64,000 nt of DNA, from positions 3,720,001 to 3,784,000 of the forward strand of contig WHVD01000001.1 of assembly GCA_015178975.1 (NCBI GenBank), written 5' to 3'. Numbering within the stretch: the stretch's first letter is position 1; each line of letters starts with the position of its first letter. Below the pieces are notes generated by a model. That model was not told where the DNA came from. It ran no database searches and saw only the letters and a program-made list of their open reading frames with translations. Shown here one piece after another: positions 11,320 to 21,447 of this stretch. A program made the translations under genes and the position numbers. Source of the stretch: Hysterangium stoloniferum. Lineage: Eukaryota; Basidiomycota; Agaricomycetes; Hysterangiales; Hysterangiaceae.

Positions 11320-11494
11320 CTCCTGGAATATTCCAGCAGTTTCCAGGTAAAATAATTAATAATATATACAAGTAGATTGAATATTGTAGAATATTCTATA
11401 GAATTCTAGAATGTTCTATTATGCCAAGAACATTCTATAATGTCTTAGTAGTTAGAATCTTCTGTAATACTCTAGAAAATTCTAGAAAATTCTA
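11320..11494. promoter_or_regulatory. cluster of heat-shock-element-like motifs
   Basis: Alternating GAA/TTC pentamers with 2-base spacing occur at 11326-11333 (GAATATTC), 11389-11396 (GAATATTC), 11404-11416 (TTCTAGAATGTTC) and 11475-11492 (GAAAATTCTAGAAAATTC, four alternating units). This matches the known HSF binding pattern. No gene start is seen immediately downstream, so a regulatory role is inference; the motifs may belong to a truncated LTR. Confidence 0.4.
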
Positions 11495-12142
11495 AATAAC
11501 ATCATTCTCCGACCTCGTCCCACATGTCAGTCACCGGACCCTGCTCAGTAAAACCCATCACCTCTCTAACAGAACCCCATTCCCATTTTAGTCAAATGAC
11601 CTGTCACAATTTGGACTCTGCTCCCGCTCCATTTCCCATTATGGTTTATGATTTGTCACAATTCGGACTCTGCTCTGTTCCGTCCTGTTCCTAACACCAA
11701 ATTTGGTGTTTACTATTCTCGTTTTATGTTTTGCTAGTTTCGTTTCATTATTACTGGATTTGGTATGTCATTCATTCCACGGTCTATTTAGTCTGGCAGA
11801 TGTTGTCCATACAATCCAGTCAGAAAATTAGCTTAGATTCCCCCCAGTAATCTAATACATTTTCCACTCTAAACTCCTACTTGAATCACACCACTCACAC
11901 TAGTCAGAGCCCATGGGCTCTGGCATATCTATCTCTCTTATTTATCTCGACTCATGACCTCTCGACCCACGACCTCCAACCTACGACCCCTCGACCCACT
12001 GCCCGGACTCCCTGGGATTCCCGTTCACCTGTCTGAAATTGGACAACACGATCTCACGAGGGTGCAGCCTATAAGCTGAAGCCAAGTCCTACTGGATATT
12101 CCACAGGTTTCTCCAGAAACCCACCATGTACGTACCCTAACA
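11495..12142 (+). mobile_element. LTR B, truncated copy
   Basis: Matches LTR B at 43463-44283 from CCGACCTCGTCCCACA to the 3' end CCATGTACGTACCCTAACA. The first ~170 bases are missing. A TATTTA-type box lies near 11785. Followed by CACAG and family D gag on the minus strand. Confidence 0.8.
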
Positions 12143-13273
12143 CACAGAGAAGGCAGAGGTTGTTATCCATTTGTCATTGTTTCTCTTTTGGGTGAGTTTA
12201 CTGTCAGAACCCAACAAGTGGGAAATGTCAGGTTTATCAGAAGTTGATTGTTTTTCCTTGTTGGATTTCTTGTCTTTTTTCCAATTGGAATTCAATTTTC
12301 CAGTATTAGTGATAGAGTTGCCAGTGTTATTGCCAGGGCTATTGCTAGAAGACTTGCTAGTCGATGCCTTATTGCCTTTAAGAATGTTCCATTGGATTTT
12401 CTTGGGAAATTTTCACTTTTCATTCCCAGTAGCAGGCATCGGATATCTGAGCTTTCATACATATGCATGAGTTGGAGAGTTTTCAGCTTTCCATCTTTGC
12501 AGATGTTGTCTTTTAGGTGTGATGGAAGACCCATATAGAAATGGTGTCTGAGGACCAAGTCATCCCATTCACACTGTGCAGCAAGGGTATTGAACTTGAT
12601 GAGATAATCAGAAACCAGTTGATTGACCTTCATTCTAAGCATCATTAGTTCATTTTCTGCTTTGCTGGATTGATCATAAGGTCTGAAGTTAGTGTCCAGT
12701 TCTTCCACAAATGTGTCCCAGTTGTTGAGCCATATGGGAGTCTCATCAGATATTCAAGATAGTCCACATTCAAACCAATCCTGAGTGGTATCCTTAAGAT
12801 ATGAGAGTGCAAAGTTGACTTTTCAACTGTCAGACTTGAATCCAGCAGGTCAATCATGGAAACTGAAATGGCATTGGAGAAGGAATTTCTTCAATTTCTT
12901 TTGATCTTTTCTGGTAAATGGTTCAGGTTCTTTGACTCTGGTACAGGAAGATTCTTTGCTTTCCTCAGTGGATTTCAGATAGTCAGTGAATTTCATAATG
13001 GAGTTGATAAACATCATTTCAGTCAGTTCATCAGAAGATTTTTTTTGATTTGTCCAGTTGTTCTTCTATATCATTGTCAGAAACATCAGGGGCATCAGGA
13101 TTTTTTGCTACCTCAGTGACTTCTTTGACAGAAGCTGATGCTATTGGATGAGCTGGGGTTTCAGGCTGAGTGGTATAAAGTTGCAATGGGGATTGAAGTT
13201 GGGATATGGTCCTTCAGCAGCTTTGTGTTTGGGACCCATAATGAGTGAGTCGCAGAGTTGAGATCTGATATAC
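12143..13273 (-). pseudogene. Ty3/gypsy family D gag, minus strand
   Basis: Gag from its start codon at 13239 (MGPKHKAAEGPYP) to the zinc-knuckle linker at 12150. Clear peptides include ELTEMMFINSIMKF (about 13010), NFRPYDQSSKAENELM (about 12670), LIKFNTLAAQCEWDDLVLRHHF (split over 12540-12610) and YMGLPSHLKDNICKDGKLK (about 12490-12540). It lacks LTR M and LTR J found in the 5.7-kb copy, and so supplies the uninterrupted reference for both. Several frameshifts and stops are present. The 3' side is cut at 12142 by LTR B. Confidence 0.85.
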
Positions 13274-13448
13274 TGTTAAGTGCCATGTCAGGAACAAACA
13301 AGGATGAGATCCAGAAGTATGGGAACTATAAATTTTTGGTAGTCAGAAGTCAGGATTGGATATTGAGGTCAGATTGGAGACTTGGGGTGGAAAGTAAGAT
13401 GTTTTGGATAATATTGGATGTTGAAGTATCTGGGAATGGGTCATAACA
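13274..13448 (-). mobile_element. short LTR of family D (5' LTR, internally deleted)
   Basis: Read on the minus strand it starts TGTTATGACCCATTCCC (13448) and ends CATGGCACTTAACA (13274), followed by GTATATCAGATCTC (possible primer site region) and the gag start at 13239. The LTR next to the 27-kb copy is about 560 bp and shares both ends of this one, so about 390 bp are missing from the middle. Confidence 0.7.
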
Positions 13449-13889
13449 ATGCTCCAGAACCCTTCACAGTTCCAACCCCAACAAACTGTCCACCTTCCTC
13501 ATGCAATGTCACATTAATTTCTGTGATTTACCTACCACATTCTCCATGGACTCCTGAAAAGTCAATTATGCACTCTCATATGTACCTCTCAGAATCTGCA
13601 TTGAAATGGTTTGAACTGGCTTTTAGGGGACTTACTGAGGAAGAGCCAATCTGGCTTGATGATTGGAATGCATTTATTGAAGAATTGGAAACAAATTTTG
13701 GCCATACAACCTGACCAGAGAAGCTAAGAATAGCCTCACTAATTTTCACATGAAGGACAACCAGTGCATAATGGACTATATTGTCCAATTCAATAACCTT
13801 GCATCATTTTGTCAATGGGGCAATTCCACACTCCATCATCAGTTTTACTCCAGTTTACCTTCCTGCCTCAAGGATGAAGTCTCAAAAGG
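13449..13889 (+). pseudogene. Ty3/gypsy gag fragment (fourth family, H)
   Basis: Gag peptides on the plus strand: VNYALSYMYLSESALKWFEL-like (about 13565-13620), WLDDWNAFIEELETNFG (13649-13700) and KDNQCIMDYIVQFNNLASFCQWG (split over 13752-13820), then LPSCLKDEVSK up to the edge of LTR B. The order and motifs are those of retrotransposon gag, but the sequence differs clearly from D. Frameshifted near 13710. Interrupted at 13890. Confidence 0.7.
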
Positions 13890-14503
13890 TGTTAGGGTAC
13901 ATACACGGCGGGTTTCCAGAGAAACCCGCAGAATATCCAGTAGGACTTGGTTTCAGCTTATAGGCTGCCCCCTCGCAAGATTGTGTTGTCCAATTTCAGA
14001 CAGGTGGATGGGAATCCTGGGGAGTCCGGGCGGGGTTCGTGGGTTGAGGGGTCGTAGGTCGGAGGTTGTGGGTTGAGAGGTCGTGAGTCGAGATAAATAA
14101 GAGAGATAGATGCACCGGAGCCTGTGGGCTCTGACTAGCATGAGTGGTGTGATTCAAGTAGGAGTTTAGAGCGGAAAATGTATTAGATTACTGGGGGGAA
14201 TCTAAGCTGATTTTCTGACTGGATTGTATGTACAACATCTGCCAGACTAAATAGACCATAGAATGAATGACATACCAAATCCAGTAATAATGAAATGAAA
14301 CTAGCAAAACATAAAATGAGAATAGTAAACACCAAATTTGGTGTTAGGAATGGGACGGAACAGAGTGGAGTCCGAATCATGACAAATCATAAACCATAAT
14401 GGGAAATGGAGTGGGAGTGGAGTTTGAATTGCAAGTCATTTGACTAAAATGGGAATGGGGCTCTGTTAGAGGGATGACGGGTTTTACAAGGCAGTGACAA
14501 TGG
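13890..14503 (-). mobile_element. LTR B, truncated copy
   Basis: On the plus strand it begins TGTTAGGGTACATACACGG, the reverse complement of the B 3' end, and runs through the same landmarks as 43463-44283 up to about 14503, where it meets a copia fragment directly. The B 5' third is missing and there is no target duplication, so the left part was lost with the host sequence. Confidence 0.8.
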
Positions 14504-14940
14504 GGAGTCATATGACTACTAGTCCCTGTGTCAGCAAGCCAATCAAAGTCAGAATCATTCTGCAGGGTGGAGGAATTGGATGAGGAGAAAGCAAGTGCAT
14601 TTCCAGCAGATTCAACATTGTTCTGAGACAGTGTCTTATGAGTCCTGTTTGTCTTTTTCCCTTTACCATGATTGGTATGGACACTCTCCTGTGCTTCCTA
14701 CTGCATCTTGATGAATTGATGACACTTGTCCATAGTATGGTTGGTCATGTAGTAGAAAGTACATTTGAGAAATGCAGTGGATGCATTGTCTTGTACAGCA
14801 AGTGGGGAGGCAGCTGTAGGAGCTTGTGAAGCACAATGATGGTGTTGTGACTCCTCTGTGACAAAGGCTTGTTGGATAGTAGCCTTGTTGGATATTAGCC
14901 TTGTCCAGTTTGTCCATCAAAAAGAAAAAAGAGGCAAAGT
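14504..14940 (-). pseudogene. Ty1/copia gag-protease fragment
   Basis: Minus-strand translation shows YYMTNHTMDKCHQFIKMQ (about 14720-14770) and then DFDWLADTGTSSHMTPH (about 14505-14555). The D-T-G-T-S-S-H-M motif is the protease active site characteristic of Ty1/copia. The reading continues upstream toward a zinc-knuckle-like linker and breaks at stop codons. Only this small part remains between LTR B and an LTR J fragment. Confidence 0.7.
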
Positions 14941-15130
14941 GGGTAAACATATGTATGTGCTCATAAGGGTCTATGTACCCACAGGCATATATCGATCTTT
15001 GAACTAATAAATGCATGTAATTGAAGAATTACATAGTCAAACATTTGTAGAAAAATAAGGAATAAAATGTAGGAAATATAATACAATGAAATGGTTACAT
15101 TTCCCAGAGAGGGATACTGTACCTCTCACA
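14941..15130 (+). mobile_element. LTR J fragment (3' part)
   Basis: From CTATGTACCCACAGGCATA to GTACCTCTCACA it follows the last 190 bases of LTR J (5590-5739) with moderate divergence and the same terminal CTCTCACA. Confidence 0.6.
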
Positions 15131-15139
15131 CTAACTGAC

Positions 15140-15575
15140 ACATTGATTGACATATAAGTACTTCTATTACAACTCTATTAAACCCTTGTAGATTGTGTAT
15201 TACAATAGGTCAACTCATACTATTTTTAATAGGAACTTCTATCCTGACCCATTCTTATTGTGATCTCAATCTGTAGTACAATAGCCAGAGAATCTATGTT
15301 AATTTCCAGACATTTGTGCTTACACCTTAGATATTATATCAACTTAGTTAGCTTATTCCTCTTCTCTTTCTGTATACTCAATATTTGGAACTCTTTGGAA
15401 CTCTGAATATCCATAAGCTCTCCAATACTTATCAGTCCTCTGAAATTAAAGACATCCAAGCATTTGCATAGGAGTGCAGCACATAAGCTGAAGCCAAGTC
15501 CTGACCCACCTGGAAGTATCTGAGTTCCCAGTTATTTCCTGATAGTTCTGGAATAAGTCCCAACATGGAATATGT
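15140..15575 (+). mobile_element. LTR of family D, partial
   Basis: Matches 44440-44760 in order: TTATTGTGATCTCAATCTGTAG-type start, CTTCTCTTTCTGTATACT, GGAACTCTGAATATC, GCATTTGCATAGGAG, AGCTGAAGCCAAGTCCTGACCC, and an end near CCCAACATGG. The 5' end is missing or diverged. Confidence 0.65.
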
Positions 15576-16072
15576 GAGAAGGTAGAAGAAGGTGACATTG
15601 AAATATGACATATAGCCTTGACTGACAACCTTGCTGACATGTTCATGAAACAGCTCTCATGGGCAGCCTATGAAAGACACTGCATAGCCCTTAGGATATG
15701 TGAGGCAAAAGGGCCTGCTTAGCCAGGAGGAGTATTGCAAAATGGGGCTTGCACAGGCCAGATGGATGTGACACAATAGAAGCACTTGATTGGGCAGACA
15801 ATATCATGGACTGTTAAAACTGACAACAATGTATGTCTCACCCTTTTCTTTTGTCTCAGATGTTCTTTTGTTTAGTGTTTCCATTTTGTTCCGAGGCTAC
15901 TTATAAGCACACTATTCCATAAGCACACACCTCAGTTGATTTCACTTTCCCATCATGACTGAGTTATCCTTTGTTATACCTGTAAAGAGAGATATAAGTG
16001 TTGATAGGGTAGGATTCAGGGCCTGGTGGGTTTTCTGATCCTAACAGTCTTTTAGGTTCAATGAATTCAAAA
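15576..16072 (+). pseudogene. Ty1/copia 3' end (RNase H tail and possible 3' LTR)
   Basis: Bases 15583-15700 translate to TDNLADMFMKQLSWAAYERH, the familiar C-terminal RNase H tail of copia elements, ending in a stop near 15720. It is followed by a purine-rich tract (CAGGAGGAGTATTG) of the kind that precedes a copia 3' LTR. The next 340 bases, ending GATCCTAACA at about 16045, may be that LTR, but no second copy was found to confirm its ends. Confidence 0.6.
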
Positions 16073-16079
16073 AGTATAT

Positions 16080-17860
16080 AAAGTATACAATCATTAATAT
16101 GTCGGAAAAATCCGAAAATCCTAATCAGGCCTGTCGGCCCGACTAGGTGCCGGCTTACCTAATCCCGGTTGCCCAGGTTCTGAGCAGGTGCCCAGCAGAC
16201 TGGTCGTGCCTGGTGCAGCCAAGACATCAGGCCAGCCGGGCTCTGCATGGACCTGCCCAAGGTCACGCAGCCTGATCGGGTCTGCACAGATGCCCGGCAC
16301 CCTAACGTAGGCTTTGAGACATTACCTGGCCAAATTGAGTAGTGCAGTCATTGGCGTGACATGAGTGCCATGTTTTTTAAATTCCCAAGTTCATAGTGCA
16401 GGGAATAATAAGTAGTAGTTGACGTTATACTTATTGGTAAAGTAGTGAGTGCTACTGTATTTTTAATTCAATAAACCGTCACCTAAGATTCATCTAAGTC
16501 AGATCTCGGGACATCTAATCCCCTCAACATCTGCACCTGTTCTGCGAATGACTGATACCTTTTCCATCCCCACCACACACCCAAGGGTCTCATCTTCATC
16601 CAGTTTGTTCTACATGGGGGATGTCTTTCACTATCAAACTAACATCACTTCTGAGATTTTGTGATGCTACAGCAATAAAAAGAGTTACAGATAGATGACT
16701 GTCTTTGCACTAGTCTGTGCTATGAATATTTTCGCAGGCTGCAACCTTAAATTCACCACACCATTCTAAATGATCTAGGGCAGCATTGCACTTCAAAGTT
16801 TGGAGTCATATTGGTAGGTGTGCAATCCATCACTAATTCAACCTCTTGTGTGTTAGAAAGCAAGACCTAAATATTCTAGCTCAGTCTCGTATAACGGTAG
16901 TGTATAACGGACTAGATTAAGTACCTAAATATTCTAGCTAATACATTATTAGTATAAATATTTAGGCATTAATATTAAAGAGTTGCTCACCTCAGTCTCG
17001 TATAACGGTAGTGTATAACGGACTGAGGTTTAGTGCGATAGGAAGCACGACTAATATATATCAAAAGAACAATAGAGATAGTAGAGACAATACAAGTGGC
17101 ACAAGGGATAGCAGTCCCATTGTGTGGCTAAAAATAGCCATGCTATTTGTCTCGGAGTTTGATGTTGTTCATGATGCTCGAATTCCAACATTGTGGTGTC
17201 TTGTGCTTCTACATTCACATCATTGACTCTGTATAGATCTCAAAGGAATTGATGAGATCCATATTAAATTCAAATTCAGGATGCCTTTTAAGCCTTTTGA
17301 ACAACTAATGGGCATTTTGCCAGAGGCAAGTAAGGAATATACATATTCCTGCAGCATCTAGGGTAAGCACATGGTATTGAATATTCCCACTAGCTCATTT
17401 GGCATCTCAGACTGTCTTCTGTATAATGTAAGCTTTCTCTTCCAGCCCCCTTGTACACAATGGATTTGGAGCTGACTGTGAGAGGCCCCAGGTGCTTAGC
17501 ATGGATCTGTACAATCAGGGATTCAGAGGCCACATTGCTTGAAATTGAGCTATCCTCTGATGAAGAAGAAATTTATGTATAATATCCATTCATTTATTTT
17601 ATTAGTAGACTACACTACATGTTTACAAATCCCAGTTTTTACCTGTGGCCTGGGCTCAAGCTGGGCTGAGTCCAGCCCAAGCCATCTCTTAAAGCCTGAC
17701 CTGAGATATTGGGAGGCCCAAGCTGTCAAAGCCAGGCCTAAGCTGGGGCTTTCAGGCCAGGCTGGCCCTTGCCAATCATTAGGCTGTTCAAGTACTCTGT
17801 CACAAATGTACAAACTCAAATTTCGATAATATTCAATTTAATATTTCTTTGACATTTCTA
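16080..17860. other. non-coding region with a GC-rich block and a hairpin repeat
   Basis: No credible gene. Two features stand out: a GC-rich block at 16120-16330 with loosely repeated CGGGTCTGCA / TGCCCGGC elements in an otherwise AT-rich setting, and a 34-base direct repeat at 16885-16920 and 16998-17032 (see findings). A second GC-rich, GGCC-rich patch lies at 17640-17790. Confidence 0.5.
16884..17033. repeat. direct repeat of a hairpin-forming 34-mer
   Basis: TCAGTCTCGTATAACGGTAG, then TGTATAACGGACT, occurs twice. The second copy is bounded by CCTCAGTC and GACTGAGG, which pair perfectly; the first copy is bounded by CTAG on both sides. CCTAAATATTCTAGCT also occurs twice here. Confidence 0.7.
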
Positions 17861-18289
17861 TAGCCAGGTGACCTTGACAATGCGAGGTCACCAGTGTCCA
17901 CCAGAGTGCCGCTGGGTGGACCACCACCTTATCACTCACCCCAAACAGTTGTCTCCAAAGATTGAACTTTGTCAGCTAGTGTAGAGGGTGGCCAGGGGAA
18001 ATGGGATAGTAACGGTTTTGAGCCAATGAGAGCTCTCATCAGGGGGATACTGCTACCCCGACCGTTTCACCCATCCAGAATTACTGATTAGGAGTCTACT
18101 ACTGAGCCTGGTCCAAAGGGAGTGATAAGATAGTCGATTCGTGCCGACCTACGTATGCATCGAACTCTGAGAATCTTGGTGACCCAGTGGTGGGTAGTAT
18201 ACGGTTGGGAGCTTGTACTGAGGCCAGCAGGTTTCCCTGCTGGATCGGATTTGTCGATGTCCATACAGCAAGATGATGGTGGATCAACA

Positions 18290-18713
18290 TTCCTTTGACT
18301 TTCCAACTCAATTTCCGACTCGACTTCTGACTCGACCATTCTTCGACAATATCTTCGACAATATTGAATATCTTTGACTTGTCTCAATTTGATGTCATTG
18401 ATGATTTCACTTTGATATCATATTATCATCATAGGTAAATGATATATAGTATATAAGGGCAATGATAGGAACGAAGGAAGTCAGTCAGAAAACCTGTACT
18501 ATATTATATTATTTACTGTATTATATAATCATTGAACTTTTTCTGAGCCTTTCTTCGATTTAATTATTCATGAGCCTCTGTGTCCTATCTTTGCCTCATG
18601 CTTTATCAACAGGACAAATTAATACTTCGTCGAATGAGGCATCTTTATTCGATATTGTTGAATATTCTTCAATTGTTTATTCAACTTTATTGAGTAAAAT
18701 CCAATTTGTGACA
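18290..18713 (+). mobile_element. LTR F, partial
   Basis: Follows LTR F (45638-46159 reversed; 29635-30071) from the CGACAATATT region through ATATAAGGGCAAT (TATA box and start of transcript), CTTCGTCGAATGAGGC and TTCAACTTTATTGA to the end TTTGTGACA. The first ~100 bases are missing or too diverged. No coding part of family K is attached. Confidence 0.65.
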
Positions 18714-19394
18714 TACTCAAATCAAACTGACTTTCCAAAAGAAAATATTCAGTATTCTTCTGGAGGCCAACATGGTGGCCAAGAAAATATCAAATATCAT
18801 ACATTGCATGACATATATACTGGAGTCAGTATTCTGCTCACAGCTTAAAATAAAGTGTAAGTTCAAGTTTAGAAACCAGTCTTTTTCAGTTTAAAAAAGT
18901 CTATTGTTCTAGCTTGCAAAATAAAACAGCGCTCTTTCAAAAATAGCCCTCTTCATTTATGGAAAAACCTGTTTCACAAGCCTTTGATGTTTCACAAGAA
19001 GTACTTATGAAAGCCCTAGCATTCTATTGCTCCTTGAGGTAGAATGGACATATTTTTGGCATGGAAAATGATTTAGTAGCCTCAGAGGATAACAGTGAAG
19101 AGTTTGAACCTTACAGAATAACTTCAGGAGGTGTAAGGGGACACTCAATTCCTGGTCCCTTTTGATTTCAGTATTGTTTCTTTTAATATTTCTTCCCAAT
19201 TATTGGCCTAACCTTAAGAGACTCATTGGTACTATTTCTTTTAATTTTGCTACATTTTTGAGACTTCTCTAGGAATATTTCTAAGGTACAGTAAATAGTT
19301 AATGCCCATTGGGGTGAGTTGTCATTCTATTTATAGACATCCCATGTTTCAAAGCATCTAACAGCAGCCCCCCTCCTTATCCATTTCTCTTTGG
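18714..19394. other. unassigned spacer
   Basis: No gene, LTR end or internal repeat recognised. Confidence 0.4.
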
Positions 19395-19690
19395 ATATCC
19401 TGCTACTAGGAGGATAAACAAAAACATTAAAAATTATTTACTCAATCAAGTATATATATTTACATTGTTTGGCAAAGAATCAGTATTGCATAAAATCCAG
19501 TCCATCAAGTATCACTCTGGAGAACAGGAAAGTGTTAATATACATATATGTATGTATGCTGTATTAGATAAAAGTTAGTCAAACAATCATTTGTAGATTA
19601 TCCTTTTGGAATAAGTTGCACAACATGGATTGGTAAGCTAGATTGTTCTGGTTATGTTTCTGAATAAAATCAAGTTAAATTATGTTAACT
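19395..19690. repeat. AT-rich dispersed repeat L, copy 2
   Basis: Matches 2715-3000 in the same orientation, including AATTATTTACTCAATCAAGT and GTCAAACAATCATTTGTAG. No coding potential. Confidence 0.55.
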
Positions 19691-19829
19691 ATTTTGCAGA
19701 GTCACACAGATACATACATATTGTAAGTGCACATCAGCCCTCTAGCTCTCCACACTAGTCCTCCTGCTGCTTGACCCCTTACCATGCAATGAAGTCTATT
19801 CTAATGCTACATTGTAGACTGACAAACTC

Positions 19830-20482
19830 CTAGTTACCACAGTGTAAGAACATGTCTGCATCAACCATATCATTCAAGTAGTACATCCTGTCAGGTCCAC
19901 CAAATGTTGGGATCATGTGGCATGCCCGCACCACATACTTGAGGAAAATTATACTTCTTCCCTTCTCCTCAAATACCTGGCAGTTCTTCCAATATGTTTT
20001 TGGTTTCCGCTTAGCTTCCTTTAGCCACTGGACAAGTGCCATATCCACTGTCTGTCCTGACTGTAGGATACAGGAGAATACAAACAGCAGATGACCATAG
20101 CTCATTGGGTTTGTGTTGATAAGGATGCAGTCATATCGAGGGTGGCCATGAAAGGATGGATTGCAGCATGCAATGTCTTTCTTAACCTTCCAGTCCTCAA
20201 GAGATGTGTAGTGAATATGGACACATTTGTAAGGAATAATCTGTAATGTTGTCAAACTAAGTCTAGAAAATGAATCAATATTTACCTTGTATCCTGTTAA
20301 AATGATTTCACTTGGAGCAAGATATTGTCTAACAACATTGGAGATATCCTCTGTAAGAGTGTGAAGGATGGGATTATCAGGAAACTCTATAGACAGCTTT
20401 GATGTCATTTCAGCCCTGCTTCGGTCTGAGCGGAGGTTTTCTATTTTTGTGACATAATTAATAAGCTTCTCAGTTAGATCAC
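19830..20482 (-). pseudogene. C-terminal fragment of a probable Plavaka/KDZ-type transposon protein
   Basis: A clean minus-strand reading frame ends at 19830 and can be followed upstream to a probable intron acceptor (TATTATCAG) at about 20483. It ends with LNDMVDADMFLHCGN. A terminal DADMFLR-like block preceded by a region with R-x-D-C-I-L-I and LLFVFSCIL resembles, from memory, the C-termini of the large Plavaka (CACTA-like) proteins common in Agaricomycetes. The catalytic region is not in the window: upstream sequence shows no further match, so this looks like a truncated relic. A normal host gene's last exon is the alternative. Confidence 0.45.
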
Positions 20483-20489
20483 CCTGATA

Positions 20490-21447
20490 ATATCAAGTAA
20501 TAAATATAGGTTGATATGGACCTGAGTTAACCCACCCTGCTCTTTTACTTTACATTGATTGGTTGATTGATATGATATACGATATGATAGATATCCGGCC
20601 TATTCAAGGGCTGCACCTTTGTTTATTCAATCTCTCAACACATGCACTGAGTTGACCATTCCTACAAAGTCCTACATAATCTATAGATATGCTTCTCAGT
20701 CAATATGCAAAAACCTTTGTCATCGTGCATATGAACATGAGTTCGAGCCTTCTCCGTATGCTTACTGTGAGACTTGCAGACGCTTGTATATTCTATTTTG
20801 ATGTATTATTTTCCTATTATTTTTATCTTTTTTTCTAGTCAAGATAGATCAGGAATTTCTGATATATCGGAAGACTGACTGTATTTTGACCGGATGTGAC
20901 ACAAACCATGTTCACCGACCTACCCTGGTGTAATCCTGGTGCCCCCAGTCTTACGCACGGACCCTTTAGTTTTACATTCTCGTTTCAATCAACACGTGAT
21001 TACATAATCACGTGTTGCACCGTATAGGTAGCCGGGAAGTTTTCAGGACCTTAGATCTTACCGTACGCTGCACTTGCCTGTATCGTTCTGCTCTGGACAA
21101 TACACCGTGGTCCTGTCAACTTGTGTGACCGCCAGTGATCCCAATTGACGACGGGATTACACCTGGCATCAAAAAATACTGAGTGCGAGCCATAGAGTAA
21201 CACAACTGTGGACCATGATAGCCATAATATTATTATTCCAGTGACAGTTCGAGTAATCAGAGGCATTGTAACTGCTCATATCATGTCTCTATTCGCTTAT
21301 GACTATCTGAATTCACAACATCATGCGTACAAAGTACCGCTGGATGTAGAAACTCCATGAGCGGGGGACAAGGCATGAGCAGGGGACAAGGCACAATCAG
21401 GCTTTTTAGAAGGTAAATTGATACATTTGTGATAAAGATGTAGTGTG
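20490..21447. other. intergenic region
   Basis: Base composition is more balanced than in the retroelement blocks. Short ORFs only; a 71-residue minus-strand ORF (21051-21266) has one hydrophobic stretch but no other support. CACGTGATTACATAATCACGTG at 20995-21016 is a perfect 22-base palindrome. Confidence 0.5.

Noticed and set aside
10908..11375. 155- and 109-residue ORFs rich in SHKGARQSQ
   Set aside because: Product of a 19-bp tandem repeat, which opens all three frames; not a DNA-binding protein gene.
16884..17033. Candidate tRNA pair (D-arm-like TATAACGGTAG)
   Set aside because: The flanks pair into a 38-base hairpin and there is no acceptor stem, T-arm or B box at the right distance.
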